Under the pieces are notes generated by a model, which saw only the letters and a program-made list of their open reading frames with translations, searched no databases and had not been told where the DNA came from. Of a stretch of 64,000 bases of DNA, positions 43,433 through 51,943 are shown piece by piece. The stretch is from Thalassovita aquimarina (GTDB taxonomy: Bacteria; Pseudomonadota; Alphaproteobacteria; Rhodobacterales; Rhodobacteraceae): NCBI RefSeq assembly GCF_018219815.1, contig NZ_JADMKU010000001.1, positions 62,001 to 126,000 on the forward strand, read 5' to 3'. The translations under genes and the position numbers were made by a program. Every line of letters starts with the position of its first letter. Position 1 is the stretch's first letter.

Positions 43433-44140
43433 TCAGACGCCGCGCTTGTTGCCCCAGACCAGCACATGCAGCTGCGGCAGAACGCGGGGGGCGAACCATT
43501 TGTCTTCGGTCACTTTTTCGATCAGCCACAACAACCGGTCGGTGGTTTCCTGCAGGTCGACGGGCTGATCCGGGTCGACCTCGGGATTGCCAGGCTGCAG
43601 GTAGAGCGGCAGCTGCGGGTAGCGCGCCGCCGCGCCCTTGGCCCATTGATAATCGGTATCGTCGAAGATGACGATTTTCATCACGGTGTCGGGGCGGTCC
43701 CCGGCGGCTTTCAGGCAGCTGTCGAAGGCGGCCCAGTCGACGGTTTCACCGCTCGAGGGCGGTTTCGGGCTCAGCACCAGCGTGTCGAGATCTCCAAACC
43801 ACGGTTTCGCGACCGACCCTTGGGTTTCGCAGGCAAAGCGGTAGCCTTCGGATTTGCCCAAGGCGATCAGCGGCGCGAAATCCTGGATCGCCGGGTTGCC
43901 GCCGGAAATCGACACGGTCAGCGGCTGCCCGCCCGACAGCTTTTTCACCTCGTCCCAGACCTGCGCCGGGTCCATCGCCTGCCAGTCATGGCGAAACTGG
44001 CTGTCCACCGCGTGCATGGAATCGCACCACGCGCAGCGGTAGTCGCAGCCGCCCGCGCGCACGAAAACGGTGGGTTCGCCGATCAGGGCGCCTTCGCCCT
44101 GGATGGTTGGGCCGAAGATTTCCGCGATCCGCAGGGTCAT
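43433..44140 (-). CDS. queE: 7-carboxy-7-deazaguanine synthase (radical SAM)
   Basis: 235 residues. N-terminal [21 protein letters not shown] near 8-28 leads into a radical-SAM cluster motif [10 protein letters not shown] near 32-41 (C-x3-C-x2-C), with [10 protein letters not shown] near 75. QueE converts carboxytetrahydropterin to carboxydeazaguanine. The start overlaps the queD stop by four bases (ATGA at 44137-44140), so upstream open codons are ignored. Confidence 0.94.
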   Translation of the reverse strand: MTLRIAEIFGPTIQGEGALIGEPTVFVRAGGCDYRCAWCDSMHAVDSQFRHDWQAMDPAQVWDEVKKLSGGQPLTVSISGGNPAIQDFAPLIALGKSEGYRFACETQGSVAKPWFGDLDTLVLSPKPPSSGETVDWAAFDSCLKAAGDRPDTVMKIVIFDDTDYQWAKGAAARYPQLPLYLQPGNPEVDPDQPVDLQETTDRLLWLIEKVTEDKWFAPRVLPQLHVLVWGNKRGV

Positions 44141-44490
44141 GGCCGGTACTCGGCCCAGGTCTTGGGCGTTTCCGACACCTTCACGGCGGCGGTTTCCGGC
44201 CAGCGTGCGCGGCACCAGTCGAAGAAATATCGCGCCATGTTTTCGGCGGTCGGGTGGAAATCGAGCACATCGTTCAGGTGACGGTGGTCGAAATCGTCAT
44301 CGATATGGGTCTTCAGCGGTTTCAGCTCGTGATAATCGCGTACGAAGCCGTCGGCGTTCAGTTCTTTCGCCGCCAGTTCCACCACAACGATGTAATTGTG
44401 TCCGTGCAGCCGGTGGCACTGGTGATCTTCGGGCAGATGCGACAGCCGGTGCGAGGCGGAGAAATGGAATTCCTTGGTGATCCGGAACAT
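44137..44490 (-). CDS. queD: 6-carboxytetrahydropterin synthase
   Basis: 117 residues. Zinc-binding histidines in FHFSASHRL near 8-16 and CHRLHGHNY near 25-33, the catalytic cysteine also in CHRLHGH, and DFDHRHLND near 66-74. This is the QueD/PTPS fold. It forms carboxytetrahydropterin from dihydroneopterin triphosphate. One-base overlap with queC upstream and four-base overlap with queE downstream. Confidence 0.94.
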   Translation of the reverse strand: MFRITKEFHFSASHRLSHLPEDHQCHRLHGHNYIVVVELAAKELNADGFVRDYHELKPLKTHIDDDFDHRHLNDVLDFHPTAENMARYFFDWCRARWPETAAVKVSETPKTWAEYRP

Positions 44491-45191
44491 CAGCTGCCCT
44501 CCGCCGCTTTGACGGCAGCCCGCCAGAAATCCGGGTCCTCATAGGTGGTCGGGTCCGCGATCCCGGCCAGGTCGAACGCTTCGCGCCGTTCCACGCAGGT
44601 ACCGCAGCGGCCGCAATGGTGTTCGCCGCCCTTGTAACAGGACCATGTATCGGCGAAGGGCGTGTTCACCCGGGCGCCTTCGGTCACGATATCGGCCTTG
44701 GACCGGTGCACGAAGGGCGTCGACAGCCGCACATCGGCATAGCCGTCCAGTGCCGCGCGCTGCATCGCGTCGAAGCTTTCGGTGAACGCCGGGCGGCAGT
44801 CGGGATAGATGAAGTGATCGCCGCCATGCACCGCCGTCGCCACCGCTTCGTCGCCATTGGCCGCCGCGATGCCAAAGGCGATGGTCAGCATGATCGCGTT
44901 GCGGTTGGGCACCACGGTGATCTTCATCGTGTCCTCGGCGTAATGCCCGTCGGGCACGTCGATATCGTCGATCAGCGCCGACCCGGTCAGGGCTGCGCCG
45001 ATCGTGCGCATGTCGATGACGTGATGCGGCACACCCAGTCGCGTGGCGCAGCGGGCGGCGAAATCGAGTTCCTTGCGGTGGCGCTGGCCGTAATCGAAGG
45101 AAACAAGCCGGGTGAGGTTCTGCTGATCCGCGACCATATGGGCAAGCGATACGGAATCGAGCCCGCCCGAGCAGATAACGAGAGTTTTCAT
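44490..45191 (-). CDS. queC: 7-cyano-7-deazaguanine synthase
   Basis: 233 residues. The PP-loop reads VICSGGLDSVSLAHM near 5-19, and four zinc cysteines near the C-terminus are in SCYKGGEHHCGRCGTCVERR (about 190-209). QueC forms preQ0 with ATP and ammonia. It heads the que operon. Its ribosome site AAGGA is the last element of the preQ1-I-like riboswitch directly upstream, so its translation should fall when preQ1 is abundant. Confidence 0.95.
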   Translation of the reverse strand: MKTLVICSGGLDSVSLAHMVADQQNLTRLVSFDYGQRHRKELDFAARCATRLGVPHHVIDMRTIGAALTGSALIDDIDVPDGHYAEDTMKITVVPNRNAIMLTIAFGIAAANGDEAVATAVHGGDHFIYPDCRPAFTESFDAMQRAALDGYADVRLSTPFVHRSKADIVTEGARVNTPFADTWSCYKGGEHHCGRCGTCVERREAFDLAGIADPTTYEDPDFWRAAVKAAEGS

Positions 45192-45198
45192 TTTTCAG

Positions 45199-45233
45199 TC
45201 CTTGTTTTGGTGACCGGGTAGGCTGCGACCGGT
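45199..45233 (-). promoter_or_regulatory. PreQ1-I-type riboswitch controlling queCDEF
   Basis: On the minus strand the leader reads ACCGG, then loop TCGCAGCCTAC, then CCGGT (hairpin P1), then CACCAAAACAAGGA. This is nearly the same layout and sequence as the well-studied Thermoanaerobacter preQ1-I aptamer (P1, loop beginning UCGCAG, A-rich tail ACAAAACAAGG). The AAGGA of the pseudoknot is the ribosome-binding site of queC, seven bases before its ATG. That fits translational repression by preQ1. Confidence 0.82.
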
Positions 45234-45330
45234 AGCGCGCATATAGCGAGCAGGGGCTGGGGGTTCAATAGGGAACAGGACAAGCGCCCGCAAAGCGCGC
45301 GTGTCGCGTCTCAGCCCGGCTTGCGGCTGA

Positions 45331-45801
45331 CTAACCGTCCTGTTTGGGCTTCTGCAGCGGTGCGCGGCTCAGTTCGTTGCCGGACTCGGTCACCTTTTGC
45401 ATGAGCCGCAGCATCTCGGCGCGTTCGTCATCACTCAGACCGGCAAGGATGTCCTTTTGCAGCGCCCAGACGATGGGCGTGGCCTGCTTCAGGAACGTCT
45501 CGCCTTTCGCGGTCAGCTTCAACAGTTTGGCGCGGCGATCGCGGGGGCTGGTGCGGCGTTCGATCAGTCCCTTGTTCTGCAACCGGTCCAGCACCGCCCC
45601 CATGGTCACCCGGTCATGGGCAATCAGCCCGGCGAGCGTGGCTTGGTCGATATTGGGATTGTCCGCAAGCGCCGACAGGGCGCCGAACTGAACCTGGGTC
45701 AGGTCCAGGCCCTGTGCCTTCATCCGCTCGGTGAAAACCGACACGGAAATCTGATTGAGGCGCCGGATCAGGTGCCCGGCCATGCCGTAGAGTTCCAGCA
45801 A
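45331..45801 (-). CDS. MarR-family transcriptional regulator
   Basis: 156 residues. Winged helix-turn-helix of MarR type: LTQVQFGALSALADNPNIDQATLAGLI near 34-60, recognition helix and wing DRVTMGAVLDRLQNKGLIERRTSPRDRR near 63-90 (key D-x-R and R-x-x-x-x-D-R-R residues). A TTG at 45801 has GAGGG eight bases in front, whereas the ATG six codons later has none; I therefore use TTG. It is divergent from the fumarylacetoacetate-hydrolase-family gene across about 210 bases, the usual setting of a MarR repressor and its target, though this is inference. Confidence 0.85.
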   Translation of the reverse strand: MLELYGMAGHLIRRLNQISVSVFTERMKAQGLDLTQVQFGALSALADNPNIDQATLAGLIAHDRVTMGAVLDRLQNKGLIERRTSPRDRRAKLLKLTAKGETFLKQATPIVWALQKDILAGLSDDERAEMLRLMQKVTESGNELSRAPLQKPKQDG

Positions 45802-46009
45802 GGTTTCGTCCCTCGTAATTTACCCGATATCTGCGCGGTTTTATCTTGGCATGCAAGCCGGGGTTGGGCCAGTGGCTTGGAGGAGGCGCGGGATGATCGG
45901 CCTTCCATGTCCCGACGGGACACGGTAGCACAGTGGGAAAATGGCGGCTGGACGGGACGGGAGTATTCCCCCGCCGGCGCCAAGATGGTTTCTGTAGGGA
46001 AGGCGCGAC

Positions 46010-46705
46010 ATGACCAGCTACCTGTTCGACACCCCCGAGGTGCATTCCATCCCGGTCAGGAGGGAAACGGCCGAATATCCGGTTCGCCGCATCTTTTGCG
46101 TCGGCCGCAACTACGCCGCCCATGCCACCGAAATGGGCGGGGAGGTCGACCGCGAGGCGCCTTGGTATTTCCTGAAATCGGCAACCGCCCACGTGGCCAG
46201 CGGCGCAACCGTGCCCTATCCGCCGGGAACCGACAATTTCCACTACGAAATGGAACTGGCGCTGGTCCTGGGCGCGCCTGCGTTCCGGGCCGATCAGGAT
46301 GAAGCCAAGGCGGCGATCTATGGCTATGGCTGTGCCCTGGACATGACCCGCAGGGACCGCCAGCAGGACGGCAAGGACCATCGCCGCCCCTGGGATCTGG
46401 GCAAGGATATCGAAAACGGCGCGGTGATGGCGCCGCTGACGCGGGCTGCCGATTGGGAACCGGCGGGACAGCGGATCCACCTGGAGGTCAATGGCGAGGT
46501 CAGGCAGGACGCGACGCTGGCCGAGATGGTGTGGAACGTGGCCGAGATCGTGTCACACCTGTCGCATTACTATCACCTGCAACCGGGCGACGTGATCATG
46601 ACCGGCACCCCCGCAGGCGTCGGCCCGGTGGTTGCCGGCGACCGGATCACCGGCGGGATTGACGGGCTCGACCCGATCGAACTGTCCCTTGGGGCTGCCG
46701 AGTAA
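46010..46705 (+). CDS. Fumarylacetoacetate hydrolase family protein
   Basis: 231 residues. The family core is complete: FCVGRNYAAHATEMG near 29-43, the metal ligands in HYEMELALVLG near 78-88 (E-x-E), a third acidic ligand in YGCALDMTRRDRQ near 104-116, KDIENGAVMAPL near 131 and GDVIMTGTPAGVGPV near 196-210. Members cleave carbon-carbon bonds in beta-diketo acids or decarboxylate oxaloacetate-like compounds. The small single-domain size suggests an acylpyruvase/FAHD1-like enzyme. GGGAAGG precedes the ATG. Divergent MarR regulator upstream; strong terminator downstream. Confidence 0.88.
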   Translation: MTSYLFDTPEVHSIPVRRETAEYPVRRIFCVGRNYAAHATEMGGEVDREAPWYFLKSATAHVASGATVPYPPGTDNFHYEMELALVLGAPAFRADQDEAKAAIYGYGCALDMTRRDRQQDGKDHRRPWDLGKDIENGAVMAPLTRAADWEPAGQRIHLEVNGEVRQDATLAEMVWNVAEIVSHLSHYYHLQPGDVIMTGTPAGVGPVVAGDRITGGIDGLDPIELSLGAAE

Positions 46706-46737
46706 GGGCTGGCAAGGCGATCTGGCTTTCAAGGAGC

Positions 46738-46761
46738 AAAGGGCCTTCGGGCCCTTTTTTC
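46738..46761 (+). terminator. Terminator after the fumarylacetoacetate-hydrolase-family gene
   Basis: AAAGGGCC (46738-46745) pairs perfectly with GGCCCTTT (46750-46757) around TTCG and runs into TTT. It separates this gene from the hyp cluster. Confidence 0.9.
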
Positions 46762-46823
46762 GTTTCCGGTCGTGGCTTCCGTTTCCCGGGGGGCGCGGCT
46801 AGGCTCTGGATCGTGGGCAGGAT

Positions 46824-46897
46824 GGGGGCGCTGCCCCCGCCGTTGAAAATCCACGGATTTCCAACGGCTCCCCCGGGGTATTTGGGCCAAGAAAAAG
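46824..46897 (+). repeat. Modular palindromic intergenic element, copy D (most complete)
   Basis: Three parts in order: GGGGGC-GCT-GCCCCC hairpin (46824-46838), then GCCGTTGAAAATCC (46839-46852) pairing with GGATTTCCAACGGC (46855-46868) with one mismatch, then CCCCCGGGGTATTTGG-GCCAAGAAAAAG (46870-46897). It lies directly before hypF, and its A/G-rich end leads into the AGGAGG ribosome site of that gene. Confidence 0.7.
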
Positions 46898-46912
46898 CAG
46901 GAGGTTCGTTCG

Positions 46913-49162
46913 GTGACAGTGCGGCGTATCCGGGTGCGGGGGCAGGTGCAGGGGGTCGGATTCCGGCCCTTCGTCTGGCGGCTGGCGCGGCGGATGGGGC
47001 TGCGGGGCCGGGTGTTGAACGATGCCGAGGGGGTGCTGATATGCGTTGCCGGGCCCGGACTTGACCGGTTCGAGGCATCGATCCGGGCCGAGGCGCCGGG
47101 GTTGGCGCGGATCGATGCGGTGGAAAGCGAAGGCTTCGATTTCGATCCGCCCGCGGCGTTCGAGATCGTGGCGTCACAGGGGCAGGGCGCGGAAACCGGT
47201 GTCACGCCGGATGCGGCGACCTGTTCGGCGTGTTTGGCCGAGATTCGCGATCCGGGCGACCGGCGCTTCGGCTATGCCTTTGCCAATTGCACCTGCTGCG
47301 GGCCGCGTTTCACCATCCTGGAGGCGCTGCCCTACGATCGCGCGCAGACCTCCATGTCGGCGTTTGATCTGTGCCCCGATTGCGGCGCCGAATATGCCGA
47401 TCCGGGCGACCGTCGGTTCCACGCCCAGCCGGTCGCCTGTCCGGACTGCGGGCCGCGCCCATGGCTGGAAGCGGGCGGGCGCGAACTGCCGGGCGATCCG
47501 CTGGCGCTGGCGGCGGAAAAGCTGGCGCGGGGCGAGGTGTTGGCGATCAAGGGCTTGGGCGGGTTTCACCTTTGCGTCGATGCGTGCCAGCCGCAGGCGG
47601 TGGCGTTGCTGCGGCGGCGTAAGCGGCGGCCGGGCAAGCCCCTGGCGCTGATGGGCGACGCGGAGATGATCGCGCGGCATGCGTCGGTGTCCGAGGCCGA
47701 ATGGGATTTGCTTCGCGATCCGGCGGCGCCGATCGTGCTGCTTGAAAAGGCAGGGGAGGCGTTGCCGGAAGCGGTCGCGCCGGGATTGGATCGGCTGGGC
47801 TGGATGCTGCCCCATACGCCGCTGCATCATCTGCTGATCGACGCCACGGGCAGGCCGTTGGTGATGACCAGCGGCAACCTGTCGGGGGAACCGCAGGCGA
47901 GCGGCAATGACGAGGCGCGGCAAAAACTATCGGGCTATGCCGATGCCTTCCTGATGCATGATCGCGGTATCGTGCGTCGCCTAGACGACAGCGTGGAACG
48001 GATCGCCGCGCCCGGGGCGATGGTGTTGCGCCGGGGGCGGGGGCGGGTGCCGGGGACCTTGCTGTTGCCCGACGGGTTCGGCGATGCGCCGCGGGTCGTG
48101 GGGTATGGCGGCCAGATGAAAGCGGCGATCTGCCTTGTGAAGAACGGGCGGGCCCTGCTGGGCCATCACCTGGGCGATCTGGATGCCGCTCTGAGTTGGG
48201 GGGCGTTCTTGCAGGCGGACCGGGATTATGCCGGACTGTTCGATTTCCGGCCGGACCGGATCGCCTGCGACCTGCATCCCGATTTCAGCGCGTCGCGCCA
48301 TGCGGCGGCGCGGGCGGCGGCCGTGGGGGTGCCGCTGACCCCCGTGCAGCATCATCACGCGCATCTGGCCGCCTGTCTGGGGGATAACCTCTGGCCGTTG
48401 GACGGCGGCAAGGTGGCCGGGATCGTGCTGGACGGGCTGGGGTTGGGCCCCGACGGCACATTGTGGGGGGGCGAGGTTCTGCTGGGCGATTACCACGGAT
48501 TTGACCGGCGGTTCTGGCTGCGGCCCGCGCCGCTGATCGGGGGCGACAGGGCGCAGGCGGAACCGTGGCGCAATGCGTTGGCTCGGCTGGATCAGGCAGG
48601 GCTGGGCGAGTGGGCCGACCGGCTGTTCCCCGAAGCGCCCTTGGGATTGGGGCGGCAGGCCGCGCGGGCCGGGATCAACGCGCCGCTGTCGTCCAGCGCC
48701 GGGCGGTTGTTCGACGCAGTGGCGGCGTGCCTGGGAATTTGCCCCATGGGGCAGAGCTACGAGGGCGAGGCGGCGATGCGGCTTGAGGCGATAGCCTGCC
48801 GGGCACCGGATACGGGCGGTGGTTTCGGGTTTTCCCATGAAGGCCCGGTTATCGATCCGGCACCGATCTGGGCGGAGCTTTTCGAGCTCAGGAGCAAGGG
48901 AGCGCCGGCTCAAGCACTGGCAAGGCAGTTCCATGCCGGGCTGGCCCGGGCCTTTGCCGGGGCCGCGCGCGGATTGGTCGAAAGCGGCCAAGCGCGGGCG
49001 GTCGCCCTTTCGGGCGGATGTTTCCAGAACGCGTTGCTGCTGGAACTGGTTCTGCGGGAGCTTGGCGACCTGCCGGTTCTGATCCACCGGAAAATCCCGG
49101 CGAACGATGGCGGGCTGGCCTTTGGTCAGGCGCTGGTCGCGGCGGCGAAAGCGGCACCATGA
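46913..49162 (+). CDS. hypF: Carbamoyltransferase HypF
   Basis: 749 residues, full length. Domains: acylphosphatase ([16 protein letters not shown] at about 11-26), two zinc fingers (CSACLAEI...CTCCGP and CPDCGAEY...CPDCGP, about 100-180), YrdC-like domain (about 200-380, [12 protein letters not shown]), and a Kae1-like C-terminal domain with [13 protein letters not shown] near 480 and [13 protein letters not shown] near 700. It converts carbamoyl phosphate to the thiocarbamate used to build the cyanide ligands of [NiFe] hydrogenases. Start is GTG at 46913 with AGGAGG eight bases in front. First gene of hypFABCDE. Confidence 0.95.
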   Translation: MTVRRIRVRGQVQGVGFRPFVWRLARRMGLRGRVLNDAEGVLICVAGPGLDRFEASIRAEAPGLARIDAVESEGFDFDPPAAFEIVASQGQGAETGVTPDAATCSACLAEIRDPGDRRFGYAFANCTCCGPRFTILEALPYDRAQTSMSAFDLCPDCGAEYADPGDRRFHAQPVACPDCGPRPWLEAGGRELPGDPLALAAEKLARGEVLAIKGLGGFHLCVDACQPQAVALLRRRKRRPGKPLALMGDAEMIARHASVSEAEWDLLRDPAAPIVLLEKAGEALPEAVAPGLDRLGWMLPHTPLHHLLIDATGRPLVMTSGNLSGEPQASGNDEARQKLSGYADAFLMHDRGIVRRLDDSVERIAAPGAMVLRRGRGRVPGTLLLPDGFGDAPRVVGYGGQMKAAICLVKNGRALLGHHLGDLDAALSWGAFLQADRDYAGLFDFRPDRIACDLHPDFSASRHAAARAAAVGVPLTPVQHHHAHLAACLGDNLWPLDGGKVAGIVLDGLGLGPDGTLWGGEVLLGDYHGFDRRFWLRPAPLIGGDRAQAEPWRNALARLDQAGLGEWADRLFPEAPLGLGRQAARAGINAPLSSSAGRLFDAVAACLGICPMGQSYEGEAAMRLEAIACRAPDTGGGFGFSHEGPVIDPAPIWAELFELRSKGAPAQALARQFHAGLARAFAGAARGLVESGQARAVALSGGCFQNALLLELVLRELGDLPVLIHRKIPANDGGLAFGQALVAAAKAAP

Positions 49163-49260
49163 CTCCGTCCTTCGAACATGGGCTTGCCCTCGGCGGTCCC
49201 GTGACGCAATCCTTGCGCAGAGGCCCCGCATCCGGCGGTCGCGCAGTAGGAGGGCGCGCA

Positions 49261-49602
49261 ATGCACGAAATGTCGCTCTGCCAATCCGTCCGCGAGGTGA
49301 TTGAGGATCAGGCCCGCGTTCAACCGATCACGGCGGTGAAGACCGTGCGGCTTGAAATCGGCCGGTTTTTCTGCGTGGAAAAGCAGGCGCTGGAATTCGC
49401 ATTCGACGTGGTGATGCGCGGATCGGTGGCCGAGGGCGCGCGGCTGGAAATCACCGACCTGCCGGGGCGGGCGATGTGCTATGACTGCATGAAAGAGGTC
49501 GAGATCGACGACCGTCTTGCGCCCTGTCCCGTTTGCGGCGGTGGCATGCTGATGCCGGTTGCCGGGGATGAAATGCGGATCAAGAACTTGGAGGTGATCT
49601 GA
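49261..49602 (+). CDS. hypA: Hydrogenase nickel-insertion protein HypA
   Basis: 113 residues. The N-terminal MHEMSLC carries the nickel-binding histidine at position 2. Zinc site: CYDC near 73-76 and CPVCGG near 91-96 (two C-x2-C pairs). It delivers nickel to the hydrogenase large subunit with HypB. The ATG at 49261 is the only one giving MHE. Its stop overlaps the hypB start by one base. Confidence 0.94.
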   Translation: MHEMSLCQSVREVIEDQARVQPITAVKTVRLEIGRFFCVEKQALEFAFDVVMRGSVAEGARLEITDLPGRAMCYDCMKEVEIDDRLAPCPVCGGGMLMPVAGDEMRIKNLEVI

Positions 49603-50405
49603 TGTGCACGGTTTGCGGATGTGGAACGGAAGGCGGGCATGATCATTCTCATGGCGATCTTCATTTCGGCCACGGCCCCGCTGGCACGCAGGTGGCCGGG
49701 ATGGATCAGGCGCGGCTGATCGAGATCGAAACCGATATCCTGTCGAAGAACGACCGGTTCGCCGGCGCCAACCGGCAGATGTTGCGGGGCAAGGGCGTGT
49801 TTGCCGTCAACCTGGTGTCGTCACCGGGATCGGGCAAGACGACGCTGTTGTGCAAGACGATCGAGGCGATGGGCGATCAGCCGTTGGCGGTCATCGAGGG
49901 CGATCAGCAGACCGCCAACGATGCCGAACGCATCCGCGCCACCGGGGCGCAGGCGGTACAGATCAATACCGGCAAGGGGTGCCATCTGGACGGGCACATG
50001 GTTGGCCATGCGATGGAAAAGCTCGATATCGCGTCCGGGTCGGTCCTGTTCATCGAAAATGTCGGCAATCTGGTCTGTCCCGCCGGGTTCGATTTGGGCG
50101 AGGATTGCAAGGTGGCGATCCTCAGCGTCACCGAGGGCGAGGACAAGCCGCTGAAATACCCCGACATGTTCACCGCGGCGAAGCTGGCGGTTCTGAACAA
50201 GATCGACCTGGCGCCGCATTGCGATGTCGACCTGGACCTTTACGAGGCGAACCTGCGCCGGGTGAACCCGGGGATCGAGGTACTGCGCCTCAGCGCCCGC
50301 ACCGGCGAAGGAATGCGGCAATGGATCGAATGGTTGCAGGCCAACCGGGATCGAAAAGGGGCACAATCGGCGGAACGGAATGTGCGAGAGGAAGGGGCTT
50401 TGTGA
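49602..50405 (+). CDS. hypB: Hydrogenase nickel-incorporation GTPase HypB
   Basis: 267 residues. N-terminal metal site MCTVCGCG followed by a moderate histidine stretch ([14 protein letters not shown]), then a SIMIBI GTPase: P-loop [12 protein letters not shown] near 72-83, [14 protein letters not shown] near 99-112, and base-recognition LNKIDLAP near 200. It drives nickel insertion by GTP hydrolysis and may store some nickel through the histidines. One-base overlap with hypA; 50 bases to hypC. Confidence 0.94.
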   Translation: MCTVCGCGTEGGHDHSHGDLHFGHGPAGTQVAGMDQARLIEIETDILSKNDRFAGANRQMLRGKGVFAVNLVSSPGSGKTTLLCKTIEAMGDQPLAVIEGDQQTANDAERIRATGAQAVQINTGKGCHLDGHMVGHAMEKLDIASGSVLFIENVGNLVCPAGFDLGEDCKVAILSVTEGEDKPLKYPDMFTAAKLAVLNKIDLAPHCDVDLDLYEANLRRVNPGIEVLRLSARTGEGMRQWIEWLQANRDRKGAQSAERNVREEGAL

Positions 50406-50456
50406 TGGTGCAGATGTGGACTGAAGCGACGTTTTCCTCGGAAGGCAGGAACTGAC

Positions 50457-50747
50457 ATGTGCCTTGGTATTCCCGGTCAGATCGTGGCCGTCACCGATCC
50501 GGAGCGGATGCTTGCGATGGCCGAAATCTCGGGCGTGAAGCGCGAGGTCAACGTTGCCCCGGTCGCCACCGGACCGTTGCAGGATCTGGTCGGCAAGTGG
50601 ACCCTGATCCATGTCGGCTTCGCCATGGCGCTGATCGACGAGGACGAGGCCGAGGCGACGTTGCAGGCGTTGCACGATCTGGGAGAGGCGCAGGCCGAAC
50701 TCGACGCGATGGCGGCGGCAGAGGCCGCGCAGGAGGGCCGGGAATGA
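50457..50747 (+). CDS. hypC: Hydrogenase assembly chaperone HypC
   Basis: 96 residues beginning MCLGIPGQIVAV; the N-terminal Met-Cys is the family hallmark, with the cysteine binding the iron-cyanide intermediate. WTLIHVGFAMALIDEDEAE near 48-66 is the conserved second half. The last 30 residues are alanine/glutamate-rich, slightly longer than usual. Stop overlaps hypD by four bases. Confidence 0.93.
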   Translation: MCLGIPGQIVAVTDPERMLAMAEISGVKREVNVAPVATGPLQDLVGKWTLIHVGFAMALIDEDEAEATLQALHDLGEAQAELDAMAAAEAAQEGRE

Positions 50748-51880
50748 GGTATGCCGAGGAATTCCGCGACCCGAAAGCGGCCAAGGCGCTGCTCGCCGGG
50801 ATTGACGCCGTGGCCGGTGAAATCGGCGCGACGCGTGACAATTCGGTGCGGATCATGGAAATCTGCGGCGGCCATACCCATGCGATTTTCCGCTACGGGC
50901 TCGACAAGCTGGTGCATGAGGGGATCGAGTTCATCCACGGCCCCGGATGCCCGGTCTGCGTCCTGCCGATGGCCCGGGTCGATGACTGCATCGAGATCGC
51001 CGAGAAAGACGGCGTGATCTTTACCACCTTCGGCGACGCGATGCGGGTTCCGGGGACGCGCAGGTCGCTTTTGCAGGCCAAGGCGGACGGCGCCGATATC
51101 CGCATGGTCTATTCGCCGCTCGATGCGCTGGAACTGGCGCGGCGCAACCCGGAACGCGAGGTGGTGTTCTTCGGGCTGGGGTTCGAGACGACCACGCCTT
51201 CGACCGCGTTGTCGATCCAGGCCGCGGCGCGAGAGGGGATCGCGAATTTCAGCGTCTTTTGCACCCACATCACCGTGCCGCCCCCGATCAGGGCGTTGCT
51301 GGACGACCCGCACATGGTGCTGGACGGGTTCGTCGGGCCGGGCCATGTCAGCATGGTGATCGGCATCCATGCCTATGATTTCATCGCCGAGGAATACGGC
51401 AAGCCGATCGTGGTGGCGGGGTTCGAACCAACCGACCTGCTGCAGTCGGTGCTGATGGTATTGCGGCAGTTGCGGGACGGACGGGCGGAGGTGGAAAACC
51501 AATATGCTCGCGTGGTTCCGGAACATGGCAACCCGGTCAGCCTGGCCGCCATCGCCGATGTCTATGAACCGCGTCCGAGCTTCGAATGGCGCGGCCTGGG
51601 CGAGATCGACGAAAGCGGGCTGCGGATCAGGGATAGCTATGCGGCATTCGATGCGGAGAAGAAATTCGGGATCGGATATGGCGCCGGGCCTGCCGCGGCG
51701 GACCTGCCGGAGGGATGTTCCTGTGGCGCCGTGATGAGCGGGCGGATGAAGCCGGTGCACTGTCCGCAATTCGGACGGGGCTGCACGCCGGAATCGCCGC
51801 TTGGGGCCTTGATGGTCAGTTCCGAAGGTGCCTGCGCGGCCTATTACCAATATGGCGGGGCGCGGGCGGCGGCGGAATAG
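50744..51880 (+). CDS. hypD: Hydrogenase formation protein HypD
   Basis: 378 residues from the ATG at 50744, fixed by the ATGA overlap with hypC. Motifs: MEICGGHTHAIFRYGL near 38-53, FIHGPGCPVCVLPMARVD near 64-81, TTFGDAMRVPG near 95, FGLGFETTTPSTA near 146-158, and a C-terminal 4Fe-4S cluster cysteine set (CSCGAVMSGRMKPVHC...CTPESPLGAC-type). It is the platform on which the Fe(CN)2CO unit is assembled with HypC. A GGAGGG ribosome site is in front. Confidence 0.95.
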   Translation: MRYAEEFRDPKAAKALLAGIDAVAGEIGATRDNSVRIMEICGGHTHAIFRYGLDKLVHEGIEFIHGPGCPVCVLPMARVDDCIEIAEKDGVIFTTFGDAMRVPGTRRSLLQAKADGADIRMVYSPLDALELARRNPEREVVFFGLGFETTTPSTALSIQAAAREGIANFSVFCTHITVPPPIRALLDDPHMVLDGFVGPGHVSMVIGIHAYDFIAEEYGKPIVVAGFEPTDLLQSVLMVLRQLRDGRAEVENQYARVVPEHGNPVSLAAIADVYEPRPSFEWRGLGEIDESGLRIRDSYAAFDAEKKFGIGYGAGPAAADLPEGCSCGAVMSGRMKPVHCPQFGRGCTPESPLGALMVSSEGACAAYYQYGGARAAAE

Positions 51881-51938
51881 GGGGCGCTGACCCCGTCGCC
51901 CGAGGGCGACCCCCGGGATATTTTTTAAACAGAAGAAG
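51881..51938 (+). repeat. Modular palindromic intergenic element, copy E
   Basis: Parts in order: GGGG-CGCTGA-CCCC (51881-51894), GTCGCCC-GA-GGGCGAC (51895-51910), then CCCCGGGATATTTTTT and AAACAGAAGAAG (51911-51938). It fills the whole gap between hypD and hypE. The final purine run is the only ribosome-site-like sequence before the hypE ATG at 51944. The design matches copy D although the middle hairpin has a different sequence. Confidence 0.65.
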
Positions 51939-51943
51939 ACGCG

